Shown in pieces: positions 51,865 to 62,743 of a stretch of 64,000 nt of DNA (position 1 is its first letter; each line of letters begins with the position of its first letter). Below the pieces are notes generated by a model. The model saw only the letters and a program-made list of their open reading frames with translations. It was not told where the DNA came from and ran no database searches. The position numbers and the translations under genes were made by a program. Source of the stretch: Acridotheres tristis (Eukaryota > Chordata > Aves > Passeriformes > Sturnidae); assembly GCA_037013685.1 (NCBI GenBank), contig CM072886.1:21211080-21275079 (forward strand). Direction: 5' to 3'.

Positions 51865-52836
51865 TCATTCAAGTCTGTCAAAACCAAATTGCAACACTTT
51901 GCAAAACAAGTACAGGAATATAAGCACAATCCTCAGCTGCATATGTCGTGTTGGCACCACTTTCAATCCAGAAGGTATAGACTGGCTGTAAATTTCAAAG
52001 TGGTGCAGTATGTCCTGAATCACATTTGCTGCAGTATGCTCTTCACCAAAACCTTTAGCGTGTAGTTCTGTGCTTTTCCTAATATCTCCTTGGCTGATTT
52101 GCAGATTTGACTTGAAACATTGCCTGATGGCCTGGCTGACGCACTGTGGAGCTGAATATTGGGTTGACTTGCCTTTGGACATATGAAAAATCTCTCCAAG
52201 CATCCTGCTTTGGGTTATGCATTACTCCCTTGCCAACTTATTCATAAGACTGTGAAATAGCTTTTTAGCAAAGACAAACCTGCAAGGAGGAGCAGAGTAA
52301 TGGAGGTCAGATTCTGGCCAGCATTTGATGAATGCTTCCCTGGTAACTATGATTCCATGGCAAAAATCAATCCAGAAATTTTCTCTGCTGCAGTTTTATT
52401 CCTGTACTCTACAGCTGAAAGATTCATTACAGATTGACTTTTTATAACCAGTCATTTTAGGCAACTTTACTTTCCTTGGAAAACCAAAAATTTACATAAC
52501 GAAGACTGATTATGTTCAGTTTAGGCATCCTATGACCTTTTACATTCTTAGAATTGTGTTTCTAATAATAACCATATTAAGTGTGGTGGAAAAGATGAAC
52601 TGCTCCATCTGAAATGCATTTGCTTTAATGTCTCCCCCATAAAGCTCTCTGTTTTCTATGTCTTTTGACACAAGTTCTGGTATTTCTCCCTTGAAATGGT
52701 ATTCCAGACTGATAGTACCAGCTGTCCACCTTTTGTCCCCCCTGCTGACTTTGGTGTGACAGATGGTGCAAACAGCCTGGCACATAGCTGTTGGATCAAT
52801 ACAAGGGACAAAATACCTGCCAGATTGCTGATGACT
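51865..52836 (-). pseudogene. Decayed hAT/ZBED-type transposase gene
   Basis: Three blocks lie in one minus-strand frame. (1) A BED zinc finger at about 52836-52672: 'AVCTICHTKVSRG', a C-x2-C pair, then 'SLEYHF' where the final zinc-binding His looks replaced (Ile in 'GEIPEL'). (2) At about 52380-52213, 'WIDFCHGIIVTREAFIK' then 'LHYSAPPCRFVFAKKLF', resembling the 'D..P..vvE..gF' and 'L.P.Y..PSR' stretch of ZBED and hAT proteins. (3) At about 52056-51960, 'LHAKGFGEEHTAANV', matching the conserved 'L....F...HTA.NI' segment. A likely frameshift near 51965 restores an 'AAEDCAYIP'-like stretch. About six in-frame stops separate the blocks. The C-terminal dimerisation region was not found. It could be a mobile hAT copy or a dead host ZBED-like gene. 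Confidence 0.72.
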
Positions 52837-54498
52837 AAGATGTTACATACTCTGGCACCATTGGACAGCTTAGCAAAAGTGGCACTAGCCTGAAGGGAAA
52901 ATAACCAAGATTCATTTTATTTTTTCAGGTTTTTTTCAGGATAACTGTTTTTTTTTTAATTCTGGGGGGGAAATACTTCTAAAATGTCCTAGAATTTTCA
53001 CCTCACTACCACAGAATCACTGTAAGACCAAGCCTCCAGTCCTTCTGTTTTATTATAGCTGGATAAATTGTTATTGCCTCTTGTCAGCTCCACTTTCAAA
53101 TCTCAGCTACACTTTCAGACCTTCCAAGAGTTCAATGACTATTTTGTGGAGTAACTGCTCTCTCTAAGTATGGCCTTGAATACTTTTATTTTTACTCTGA
53201 GTATTCAAGCAGAAGCCTTGTTTTTGGAGTCATCCAAGTACTGGAGGACTCCAAAGAGGAAATGAATGTTTGGAGAATGTTTGCCTTGTTTGGCTTGCAC
53301 AGGGTTTTGTGAATGTTCAGCAGTGCAGCTGGCAATGCCCAAGCTGGCAGACGTGACCTAGTCTGTTCTTGACAGCTCTCCAGGTGCTTGGTCACAGTTT
53401 TGTAGCTGCATCTTCAAAGTTTGCACAACTGACATAAAGAGATACCAAGCGAAAATCAAGAGTTCCAGTCTGAAGGTTTTGTGTATGACTGAAAAGCATA
53501 TGAAAAATAGAAACATGTTTAATGATACATTTTCAGCTAAAAAGAGCAAAGGAAATGGCACAGACTTGCTGGAGGTATAGGAATGGGGGAGGGGGAAGAA
53601 CAGGAGTCATCAGCAACCGAAAGCAAACAGTGAAAGAGAATGTGGCACATTCTCATCCTGCCTGCCTGCACTGCCCTGTCGCTTCCTGTAAAGTTCATCC
53701 ATGACACAGTTCAACGACAGCTGAAAGTGCTTTGGCAACCATGGCATCAGACCTCCAGGAAACCTTCTCAGTATTTCATAAGGCAATTACATATCTTCAC
53801 TCTCTGGAAAGAAGCCAAAGGCTTCCTCTGGAATCCTAAAATCCTGGAATGAGCACTTTTTTCACTGGTTTTAGCAGCAGATGAAAATAAGAATCACAGT
53901 TAATTACTAGAAGGCTACTTTCCTTGATTACCTCCCATACATCTTCAATGAAGCGTATAGGAATGTCCCAGCTTATTAAGAAAATCCTGGAGAAGCTCAG
54001 CAGCAGTGCTAGTGCTCCCCCCAGCCCCAGGACTGCATTGACTCCATCCCTTCTGGTCTGAGGTGGACCTAGGTACCACCTCTGGTGTCTAGGATCAGCT
54101 AGTGCTTCAGCTGATAAGACTCTCCCAAACTGGGTCTCCCCATGCAGTCAGTAACATGATGTTTAGGCAGAAAAGATATTACAGGTCTGAGCCTGTCCTT
54201 CTCTCAGGAGGGAGCCAAGGTCTGGCCAGTTCAAGGCATGAATTGCTTGTATCCTTCTCAAGTGCTGATTTCATGGCCAACAATTGGAACCCAACCCCTG
54301 GGTCACACTGCTTGCTGCTACAGGGAATCAAAGTCTGGATTTCTGCTCGCCTTGACTGTGGAGGCAAAGGGAGGAACTAGTGCTGGTGGCTGCAAGGAAG
54401 AACAACCAAGTAGCACCAGAGGTTAATGTGGGGGTTTTAGGGGTCAGGGAGGAGAAAGAAAAAGAGACAAGAGATACAGTAACACCTGGGGGGAAAAC
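52837..54498. other. Intergenic DNA, nothing recognised
   Basis: No gene or repeat family was recognised. I looked for transposon terminal inverted repeats or a more N-terminal coding block for the adjacent hAT/ZBED fossil and saw none by eye. The part near 53990-54400 is somewhat GC-richer and has overlapping short frames without motifs. Confidence 0.45.
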
Positions 54499-54850
54499 GG
54501 AAGGAAGGAAGGAAGGAAGGAAGGAAGGAAGGAAGGAAGGAAGGAAGGAAGGAAGGAAGGAAGGAAGGAAGGAAGGAAGGAAGGAAGGAAGGAAGGAAGG
54601 AAGGAAGGAAGGAAGGAAGGAAGGAAGGAAGGAAGGAAGGAAGGAAGGAAGGAAGGAAGGAAGGAAGGAAGGAAGGAAGGAAGGAAGGAAGGAAGGAAGG
54701 AAGGAAGGAAGGAAGGAAGGAAGGAAGGAAGGAAGGAAGGAAGGAAGGAAGGAAGGAAGGAAGGAAGGAAGGAAGGAAGGAAGGAAGGAAGGAAGGAAGG
54801 AAGGAAGGAAGGAAGGAAGGAAGGAAGGAAGGAAGGAAGGAAGGAAGGAA
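54499..54850 (+). repeat. (GGAA)88 microsatellite
   Basis: This is 352 bases of uninterrupted GGAA units with no visible interruption. The long frames on both strands (Lys-Glu-Gly-Arg type on plus, Phe-Leu-Pro-Ser type on minus) are repeat translations. GGAA is the core of ETS-factor binding sites, so such arrays can bind ETS proteins; that role here is inference. Perfect homogeneity suggests recent expansion, and the true length may differ from the assembly. Confidence 0.97.
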
Positions 54851-55669
54851 AACCAGCATAAGGAGAAAGCAAGAAGAAAACAGAAGGCAAAGAATATTGA
54901 GAAAGAGGATAAAATCTGGATAAAAGTAATAAGGGAGATACAGGAACCAAGATGGGGATTACCCATCCTATTTCCCCTTGAAAATTCCTAAACCAGAAAC
55001 CTATTAGAGTGATCTAGCCACCCTGATTCTGGTCTCTGATCTAAATGCAATCCCATTCATATCTAGTCTGAGACATTAAGTATTTTATTTTCTAATGAAA
55101 TAGCACAATTATTTAACTTTTTTGTTTTCTTTTATTACATGACTATGCCAAAAATGTTACAGGGTAACTCATCATTTTCATCAGCATTCTTTATCACTCA
55201 AAAATAAATTGTGTAAATATTGAAAGTAATATGTATAAAGCAGAAAGAGGAGATCCAAAACGGGAAGATAAAATTTTTCTTGCATTACTCTCAGTGTTGT
55301 CTTGATTACATTTCTGAGTTATTCCTTAGCTTGAACTAGACAGTCAAAAAATTTATCATCCTAAATAAAGAAGTCTTAGTTTCCTGAATCATCACCACAA
55401 CAGATTGTCAGGATGTTAAAAGAGTTCCTTTCTCAAGAAGGTACTGTGCATTGCAGGAGCTCAGCTGCCCTACTTCCACCCCGTCCACTCCTGTGCAGAT
55501 GCATCTCAGAGGAGTAGCACAGTGCACCTTCACATTAGCAGGGTTTGCAGGACTCCCACCCTGCTGCATCCCACTCTTTGGGGATGCAATTTGGCCCAAA
55601 CCTCAATGGGCTGGGCAGGCTGGGAGGTGCAGCCACAGTTTTCCAACCATCTCATTGCCCAGCATTTTA
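54851..55669. other. Intergenic DNA, nothing recognised
   Basis: The first part is purine-rich flank of the GGAA array. About 55440-55660 is GC-richer than its surroundings and directly abuts the CR1 end at 55670, but no family was recognised. Confidence 0.45.
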
Positions 55670-55880
55670 TCATGGAATCACAGGATGGTTTGGGTTGGAA
55701 GGCACCTTAAAGATCATCCAGTTCCAACACCTTTGCCATGGGCAAGGACATCTTTCACTGGACCAGGCTGCTCAGAGCCCATCCAAGCTGGCCTTGAACA
55801 TTTCCAGGGATGAAGCATCTACAATTTCCCTGGGCAAACTGTTCCTGCACCTTACCCCTCTCACACTGAGTCTGTCTTGG
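55670..55880 (-). mobile_element. CR1 LINE 3' end, minus orientation
   Basis: On the plus strand this reads as the reverse complement of a CR1 3' end: 'tcatggaatcacaggatgg', 'tttgggttggaaggcacctt', 'aaagatcatccagttccaac', 'ccatgggcaaggacatcttt'. The minus-strand translation includes 'NSLPREIVD' and 'SLEMFKASLDGL', the CR1 C-terminal 'RLPREVV...SLEVFK.RLD' segment. CR1 sequence may run a little beyond 55880 in more diverged form. It is a relatively well-preserved copy. Confidence 0.92.
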
Positions 55881-58800
55881 CTCCAGCTGGCATTGGCTCT
55901 GTCAAACACAGGGAAAGCCTCTGGCAACTTCTCACTGTAGGCATTCCTGTGTACCCCCACTACCAAAACCCTGCTGCTCCACAAACCCAACACACCCCAA
56001 TATTTTTACAGGGAGGAAAGAAATATTGCACACAAAGCTTTCTTATACCTAAAATTTTATCTTGGCTAAAAGAAAACTTTGTTTTCTCATCTCTTTCTTG
56101 AAGTACAATTTTAAAATACTTTTTTTTCGCCTGGAATTTTTTTATGGCAAAATATAGCAGCAGAAACACCATTTTGTTTCTTTGACTGCATGCTGGTTTT
56201 ATAATAAAAAAAAGAAATTTAAAAGCCCACTGAGAGAGGGTATATGCTTCACACTTTTACACTTGAGCATTTTCACTTTTACCTCATTTGCTTCAAAAAA
56301 TGTCCATGTCATAATACAAAAAAAAAAAAAAAGAAAAAAGAAAAAAAATTTCTACATAAGCTATTAAGAAAAAAAATGGCCTAAACCTGAGTTGCTGGTA
56401 TTTAATTTTGAAGGAAATTTTGGAAGTGTCTTTTTTCTGTTTATATATTTTAAATTACAAAACTTAATTAGAAGTTAGTTTTCTCTTTCCCAAAGCTTTT
56501 TTTTTAAATACATACATTTAAAAAGTATTGCATACAGAAGAATGAATGGATTTTAAAACCGTTATTATTTTTCCAGTCATTGCTTATCATTGTTACAACA
56601 TAAATATTGTTTATGTTTATTTTTTTTATTAACTTAATCCTTTAGCTGAGATTTCTGATTTGAAGAGAATCTTAGCATTAATTCAGAATGAAACAGTAAA
56701 TTGCCTAAACTCATGCTTACCTTAAAAAATTGAAATTCTTTCAGTCTGAATATTATTTGAAAGAATAACTATATTTCTTTCCTTAAATTCCCATTTTTTA
56801 ACTTAGTTTTTAAATTTTAATTTAATTTATTGCCATGACTGGAGCGTTGCCTTCCCTTTTTTTGAAAGATTTCATATTCACTACATCAGCAACTAGAATC
56901 TATAAACAGATCTGATATAACATTTTCAGGGTTCCAGGAAATTATAACACTTCAAAAAATGTTATATAATTACCAATTCAAAATTAAATTTCATTTCAAT
57001 GAAATTTCATTTTAATTTAAAAATACTGAGGATAATAAAATGTATAAAAGGTTTTTTTCATGGAGAACACCCATTCCTTCATTTCAAAATTTCCTCAGAT
57101 CTGTTGGGATGCCCACACAGAAACAAGGAGAGACAAAAGAGTCTTAAAACGTGAATTTCTGCTGGGACTGGACCTGCCTGCTGTGGGACAGGCAAGCTCT
57201 GTCATCCCTGATGAGACAGATGGCATGCTGCTCTGTGGCTGTGGATGCCCTGGCCTCAGTAATTACAAACCACAAAGGTTTCTGTCCTTGTTTCTAGGGA
57301 AGCTTTTGAAAACCAGGCCATTTCTAAGGAACATGCTGATTAAAAAGTGGGATACTCCCAGTAAAAAAAATGCTTTTATATGAAAGGTATGCCTGGCAGC
57401 TTAACTGTAGGTCTGTCTATGCGATTTTTGAGGAAACAGTTTCCTATAGGAATGAGCTAGAAGCTTGAGGGCAGGAAAAGAAGCTACAACCTCACCCATC
57501 TTCTAAGTGTTCCCTTGTTGAAAGATCATGCAAATCACAGATCAGCAGCACGGGCAGAGCCTGTTGTTGATCACAACATGAAATCAGCTTTTTCATGCAG
57601 GGCACGTAGACTTGCACTAGCCAAATTCCAGCACGTCTCAGAACCGTCATTTGTCACATGCAAGGATATTTTTTTGATACATTTATGCTTTTTTGTGGTC
57701 ACATGCACCCTAATGGAGCTCCAGACCATAGGGAGCATTTTATAGCAACACCATAGATAAAAACATCCAGCTTTCCAGTGTGCTGTATATGTACATATTC
57801 ACTGTCATCTAAACACAAATTTTCTATCCTGTGGCAAGCATAAAGTGAATTCATCCACCTGGAGTACAGCAAGAGCAAAATGGTGTCCTCTTACAATATC
57901 TAGTGTAAATACACCACAGTCATCATAAATATGTAAGAAGTGTTTTAAGTATGAGGGCAGCCTGCTTAAAATCAAATATGTTATTTGAAGAGGCTAATTA
58001 AAAATGTAATTTTGCAGAAAGATACATGCAGGACATCTAGCTGTTTCTTATTTCAAATGAATAAAAATGCACTGCAATCTCCCTATAAAACGTATACAGT
58101 GCAGTAGCAGAACTTCACATTTTTACTGCTTGAATAAATACCAACTCAGAGTTTGTTGCTCCTACTTCAGATTTGAAATTGTCTGTTTTGTCCCAGTTGG
58201 GTCAACTGGCTTAATTAAAGGTACTTCTTTGTTCATTTTCTTGACAATGACAATTACTGTTATTATAAAGATGGTGCTGCCTGTTGGTTTCCAGACAACT
58301 TTCAGATATCAACAAATTTCCAATAAAGTCATGCATATAAGTATGAGAAGACAGCTCTTGAAAGCCAAATAATTCTAGAGTAAAAGACACTTATGCTTCT
58401 TCCCTCTCCTCTCAAGGTAATACACTGTGTACATTCTTAATCTTTCTGCCTCTCTTGCTAGTTAACAATGGCCTGATGTCTCTGTGCATAAAGATTAAAA
58501 CTTGAATTAAAACATTACTTGAATTACTCACTGTGGATTTGCTGCCCCTGGACTTGACCCACTCCCCCAGAAAAAAATACTTACAGTAAAAAAAAAAAAT
58601 ATCAAGCTGGGACAAGGCTTCCCATTTTGTCCCTAATACTGTCTGGGAACATAATGACTCAATTCATTTTGCCCTCCGATTAATGGAGCAAGCTCAAGTA
58701 TTATAAGAAGCACTTTAATTCCCTCTGATGTTTTCATTATGAATTCCTTTGTGGCAGAACTCATTTGCAATAATGCATATGTAATTTTGGAAACCAAAAG

Positions 58801-60190
58801 GAAATCCTGTAGCCTTCAGGACATTATTAACCTGCAGAAATGCTGAGGCACATGTAAAACTCAAACATGCTAGCACCAGCAACCTCTTGAAACATTTTAA
58901 GAATAAAATTGATAAGTAAAACTGCATCTCACGACTGGGAAGTTAAAATGGCTGAATTAATAAGTTAAAACCCTAATGGTATTAGTGACACTCAAGCTGT
59001 CTACTCAGATCATTTCTAAGGATTCAAAGATATATAACAGCATATTTAAAAGTGTACACTAAGTTTACTACATATATTTGGAACTGAATCATCTGCACCA
59101 GTAATAAACTTCGCCTTTCTCTCTTTTTTTTTTTCTGCATGGTCCATTATGTTTCTTTTTTAAACAGTGTTTGTCATCCACAGATATAAGACCTGGTATT
59201 TTTCCAAAGCAAAAATTCAGTTTTATTTGACTTATGCTTCTTTTAATAACCATACACTGCTGTATTTTGAAGTCAATGTTGTCTTATTACATGCAGTGAG
59301 TCCAAGATTATTGTCTCTGGTAGTTTATGGAGTTATATAAAATAATCAGTGTCAGATTTTACTTTGAGATGGTGGCATAACTCTGGATTTGATATCTCTA
59401 ATCCAACAGGGTAAAATTTTTTTTATGTATGCTGTTCACAATAAATGTAATCAGGGGCTGGTTGGGAAGTTAAGGAAGCTTCCCTGTCTGACCATTCAGG
59501 AGGCACTCTGGCCATCACACTCCCACCACCAGAGTTTTAACTGCTGGGTCTGGCGTCCCTTCCCAACAGGCAGCTCCTGCAGCTGGCAGGTTCCTTGCTT
59601 GGCCCCCAGCTCAGCCCACTCTGACAGTCAGATCAAGGCTTTTCTGACCAGCTCTGCCCTGGGTTTCCCATAGCAGAGTCTCAGACCTTTGTCTCTGTTA
59701 AGTAATTTTATCATGGTGCAGCAATAGAACAGCTTGAGCTGGCTGTCCCCAGGGGAGGACCTTGGACTTTTTCACCCTCACAGTCTAAGCACATGGCAGT
59801 CTGGGATTTCCAGCCAGGCCTGCTGTGTCTCTGGTCACCTGGCTGGTGACACAGGTCCCTGTGTCCTTTGTTGTACAAAGAGCTGGCACCAGGTCACAGT
59901 CTCTCACCCACCAGGCAGAGCTCTACCTGCACTGAAGGCATTCTTTAACATTCCCCTAACCAGTGGCTGCAACCCCCATCCACTGTGTGAGAAACAGTAG
60001 GGACAAGAAGCATCACTAAGAAGTATTTTATTCTACTTATGTCAACCTTTTTTATTGCAGTAAAAATTAATGCATATCCCATTTGTTGTTTTGAGTCCAC
60101 AAGTTTGTATAGAGAAAGATATCAATTATCCTTTGTGATTGAACCTAGAATAAGAACAGAAGAATTTTCTGGTTCAGAGTAAGAATCTAC
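55881..60190. other. AT-rich intergenic DNA with a GC-richer patch
   Basis: No gene was recognised. An imperfect palindrome lies at 56986-57007 (10-base arms AAATTTCATT / AATGAAATTT). A frame of 107 codons at 57060-57383 has no known motif. About 59440-59990 is distinctly GC-richer than its surroundings, which may be an unrecognised LTR or other repeat, but I see no matching ends. Confidence 0.45.
56317..56348 (+). repeat. A-rich tract (AAAAAAG-type)
   Basis: A long run of A is interrupted by single G residues, about 32 bases in all. It could be a retroposon tail, though no body is recognised upstream. Confidence 0.8.
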
Positions 60191-60376
60191 CTAGCTGATG
60201 GAGATAACTAGGAAGATGTAAAAATAAGGAAAATGTTCAACATCCTTTCCTAATTTTGTCATAGACTCAAACCCTTTTCGTTCAGGGTATTCTCTAAACT
60301 TGGCAGAGTATTGCTCATTGGCGAACTGCAATGGATCTCTTTTATAAGCACTATTCCAATCATTCTTGATATACCT
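60191..60376 (-). other. Coding-like open stretch, unassigned
   Basis: On the minus strand about 60 codons are open between two stops. The composition looks protein-like ('WNSAYKRDPLQFANEQY' followed by 'SAKFREYPERKGFES'). I do not recognise the sequence. There is no good start codon and only a weak acceptor-like context. It lies 180-270 bases from the SUMF1 fossil but on the opposite strand and is unrelated to it. Open stretches of this length are expected by chance, so this is a note and not a gene call. Confidence 0.2.
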
Positions 60377-60554
60377 TCAATGTTTTTGTGTTCATGAGGT
60401 CTTTTGCAAATACTCTTACAAGGCTACTGCCTGGGGGCTGGAGAATCACCTGCTTTTGCTTGCTTTGAACCCAGCTTCAAATGTTGCCTGAAAGTTTACT
60501 AAATCCCAGCTCAGGAAGGAAGCATGTGAGGAGTGGCCCTTGCTGATGACACAA

Positions 60555-60945
60555 AATGGAAAAGTCTTGCTTAAAGTTCCTGCTGAAGGAAAAAACTCCA
60601 GGACTACTCAATATTGCATGGAGAACCTTCATGTTAATGAAGAACCTGGCCTTGAAAACAAGCTTTTCCCATGGGACAACAAACTGCAGCCCAAAGATCA
60701 ATGCTGTGCCAATATCTGGCAGGGAGAATTCCCAACTAATAACACAGCAGAGGATGAATACAAGGGGACTGCCCCTGTCACTGCCTTTCCTCCCAATGGA
60801 TGTGGCCTGTAAAACATGGTGGGAAATACCTGGGAGTCAACATCTGACTGGTGGGCTGTCCTCGAGCACAGACAGAGTGAATAAAGGTAGGAAAATTATC
60901 AGGAGCTACAAAACCATGCAAGGGTATTTTACAAAGCTGTGAATA
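60555..60945 (+). pseudogene. SUMF1: Broken SUMF1 copy (formylglycine-generating enzyme)
   Basis: SUMF1 oxidises a cysteine of sulfatases to formylglycine in the ER. From 60648 the translation gives '[17 protein letters not shown]', '[20 protein letters not shown]', '[11 protein letters not shown]' and, past a TAA at 60810-60812, 'NMVGNTWESTSDWWAV' to 60860. This is near the SUMF1 consensus and unlike SUMF2 (which has a different 'NLWQGKF' region). An internal deletion of roughly 15 codons plus a frameshift follows, then 'TDRVNKG' at 60868-60888. The next segment should hold the two active-site cysteines (Cys336 and Cys341 in human) and is not recognisable. A weaker match (GK.L...AEGKN against GKRLPTEAEWEY) may extend the copy back to about 60555, interrupted by extra bases. 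No poly-A tail is visible. A processed copy is favoured because more than 70 codons run without an intron. Confidence 0.85.
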
Positions 60946-61099
60946 TATGAAAAACACATAAACAGTGAAAATTTTTAGGCATCATTAGTAGTTGTGTTTT
61001 CTCCTGTATTTTTATTGGACAAATTAATCTCTCTCTTCCCACTTTATGCCATTCATAATTTTGCAGTTGTCTTTTGCATCCTAAGTCATCTCTTCCATA
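60946..61099. other. Spacer, nothing recognised
   Basis: AT-rich DNA between the SUMF1 fossil and an ancient CR1 fragment. No poly-A tail or target-site duplication for the SUMF1 copy was found here by eye. Confidence 0.5.
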
Positions 61100-61270
61100 T
61101 TGAGAAGCCCCAGCCAGCTCAATTATTCCTTACATGAGAGGGCACACATTTCATTGTGCTTGTTACCCTTCTCTGAGCCTGCACCAGCTCTAACACATCT
61201 TTTCTGAGATGAGGGGATTAGAGTGCACATAATATCCAGAATGAAGGCAAATACAAATATGCACAGGGCA
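61100..61270 (-). mobile_element. Ancient CR1/L3-like LINE fragment
   Basis: On the plus strand the text 'cattgtgcttgttacccttc', 'tctgagcctgcaccagctct' and 'aacacatcttttctgagatg' matches the reverse complement of the old amniote CR1 ORF2 3' region (usually 'ttgcccttctctgtaccttctcc...aatatcttttttgagatg'). This is the same part of the element as the copy at 35940-36250. It is strongly diverged, so very old. Confidence 0.65.
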
Positions 61271-62153
61271 AAATTCACCTTTGGTGTCCTAGCTCCAAAT
61301 GTACTAAAAGTCTGAACTGAATATGCATTATTACCCTGAGACACAAATGTGACATAACCTGTTCTTCACCTGTTATCATTTATTCTTGACGAAGTTTAGT
61401 TGTCAGGCATGAGATTTAAACATGTTTGTAGTTTGTTCTGTATAACTGTAAATAGTGCTCTTACTAATAAGTAAGCATCTAATGTCATTGAGAACACTTT
61501 TGATTTCTTGACAATAAGGCTGTCCTGTAGGACGCTCAGATTGACTTCTGAACTCTGTAGATATGATAAAAATTAATGAACATAGTGGCATTCGTATTTT
61601 CTGGACCAGCTCCTTGGGTTCTTTGAATAAACTAAACTCGTGCTAAATTTCTAAGTTCACCTATAATGTTAATCACTGTTAAATTAATTTTGTTTGATGC
61701 TGTACTATTTTTTAAAAAGTCCAAAATTCTTTATAGAAAGTCAGCATTGGGTATGAAACCACACTGAAATTATTAGAATAATTAGAACAGTAGGGCAAGA
61801 GATACGAAGATCGAGGAGCAGAGTCTCATTAAAATAATTGTATCATTTTTATTTCTGAAGTACTAGCTGTTTCAAGGACTGGTTGATGAAAAACAAACAA
61901 GACTTAACCTCCAGTCTCATGCTACGATTACTCCTTATCTCTACAAAGATGTGATATAGTTCTGTCCAAAAAGCTGGAGTTCTAGTTCACATATATGTGT
62001 ATTGACACAAGCAGGTGGCCAGAGCAACCCGAAAATCTGGGCTGAAAGGAAACGAGTAAATTTGTTTCATTACCTCACTAACTGGAGGATCCCAGAGCAG
62101 CACAGGGGCAGCAGAGACACTCCAGTGGGAATGCCAGCACCACCAGGCTCAGC
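61271..62153. other. AT-rich intergenic DNA, nothing recognised
   Basis: No gene or repeat family was recognised. Confidence 0.5.
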
Positions 62154-62743
62154 TCAGTCCTGGCAGGCAGCAGGGCTGCTGTTGGCAACCGTGGAGTTTA
62201 GCAGCATGCTGTGTGTGACCTCCCCTGTGCCTTTTATGACCTCTGAGCTTTGGGCTATCTCCAAGACAGGGAGCTCAAGCACATCCATGAGGGCCTTCAA
62301 TTCTCTGTAAACAGAGATTCTACTTCTCAAAACAGACAAAGGATAAATACCTGTAGGCATTTCCACTTCCAAGTAGGTTTCCATCACTGATATTCTCCAA
62401 GCCTTGGTACTCCCAAGTGCAAGGTCAATTGAGCAATTTGCTGTTCTTCAGCTTTTAACCTTTTCCTCCCAATAACACAAAACTTCACTTTTCTCAAAAG
62501 CCAGTTTAATACTGATACCCACATGAAATGGAAACTTTCCCAACCTTCCTGTGAGCTGAGAGACCTCCTGGATCTCAGCAGCTGAGTCACGCTTAAAAAC
62601 CACAGGACCTGGAGTGGCAATCATAGCACCCCACTTCAAGTGCTGGCAGGTCATCCACTCTCTGCTTAGGCAGTGCTGGGAAGTCCTGTAAGGCCCAGGT
62701 AGTTTGGGTGACTCATGCTCTAAGACCTCAGCTGTCTGCAAAG
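62154..62743 (-). other. Near-open frame of about 195 codons, unassigned
   Basis: One minus-strand frame runs from about 62741 to 62154 with a single internal stop just before 62447. At its 5' edge the minus strand reads a pyrimidine-rich stretch then TGCAG, a fair splice-acceptor context. There is no ATG at the left edge; internal Met codons occur. I recognise no domain in either half ('VSQLTGRLGKFPFHVGISIK', 'SVYRELKALMDVLELPVLEI'). The region is GC-richer than most of the window, which lowers stop frequency, so chance is a serious alternative. Other options are a noncoding-RNA exon or an unrecognised repeat. Confidence 0.2.

Noticed and set aside
54328..54991. Open frames of 140-212 codons on both strands (Lys-Glu-Gly-Arg or Phe-Leu-Pro-Ser repeats)
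   Set aside because: They are translations of the GGAA microsatellite and exist in several frames at once.
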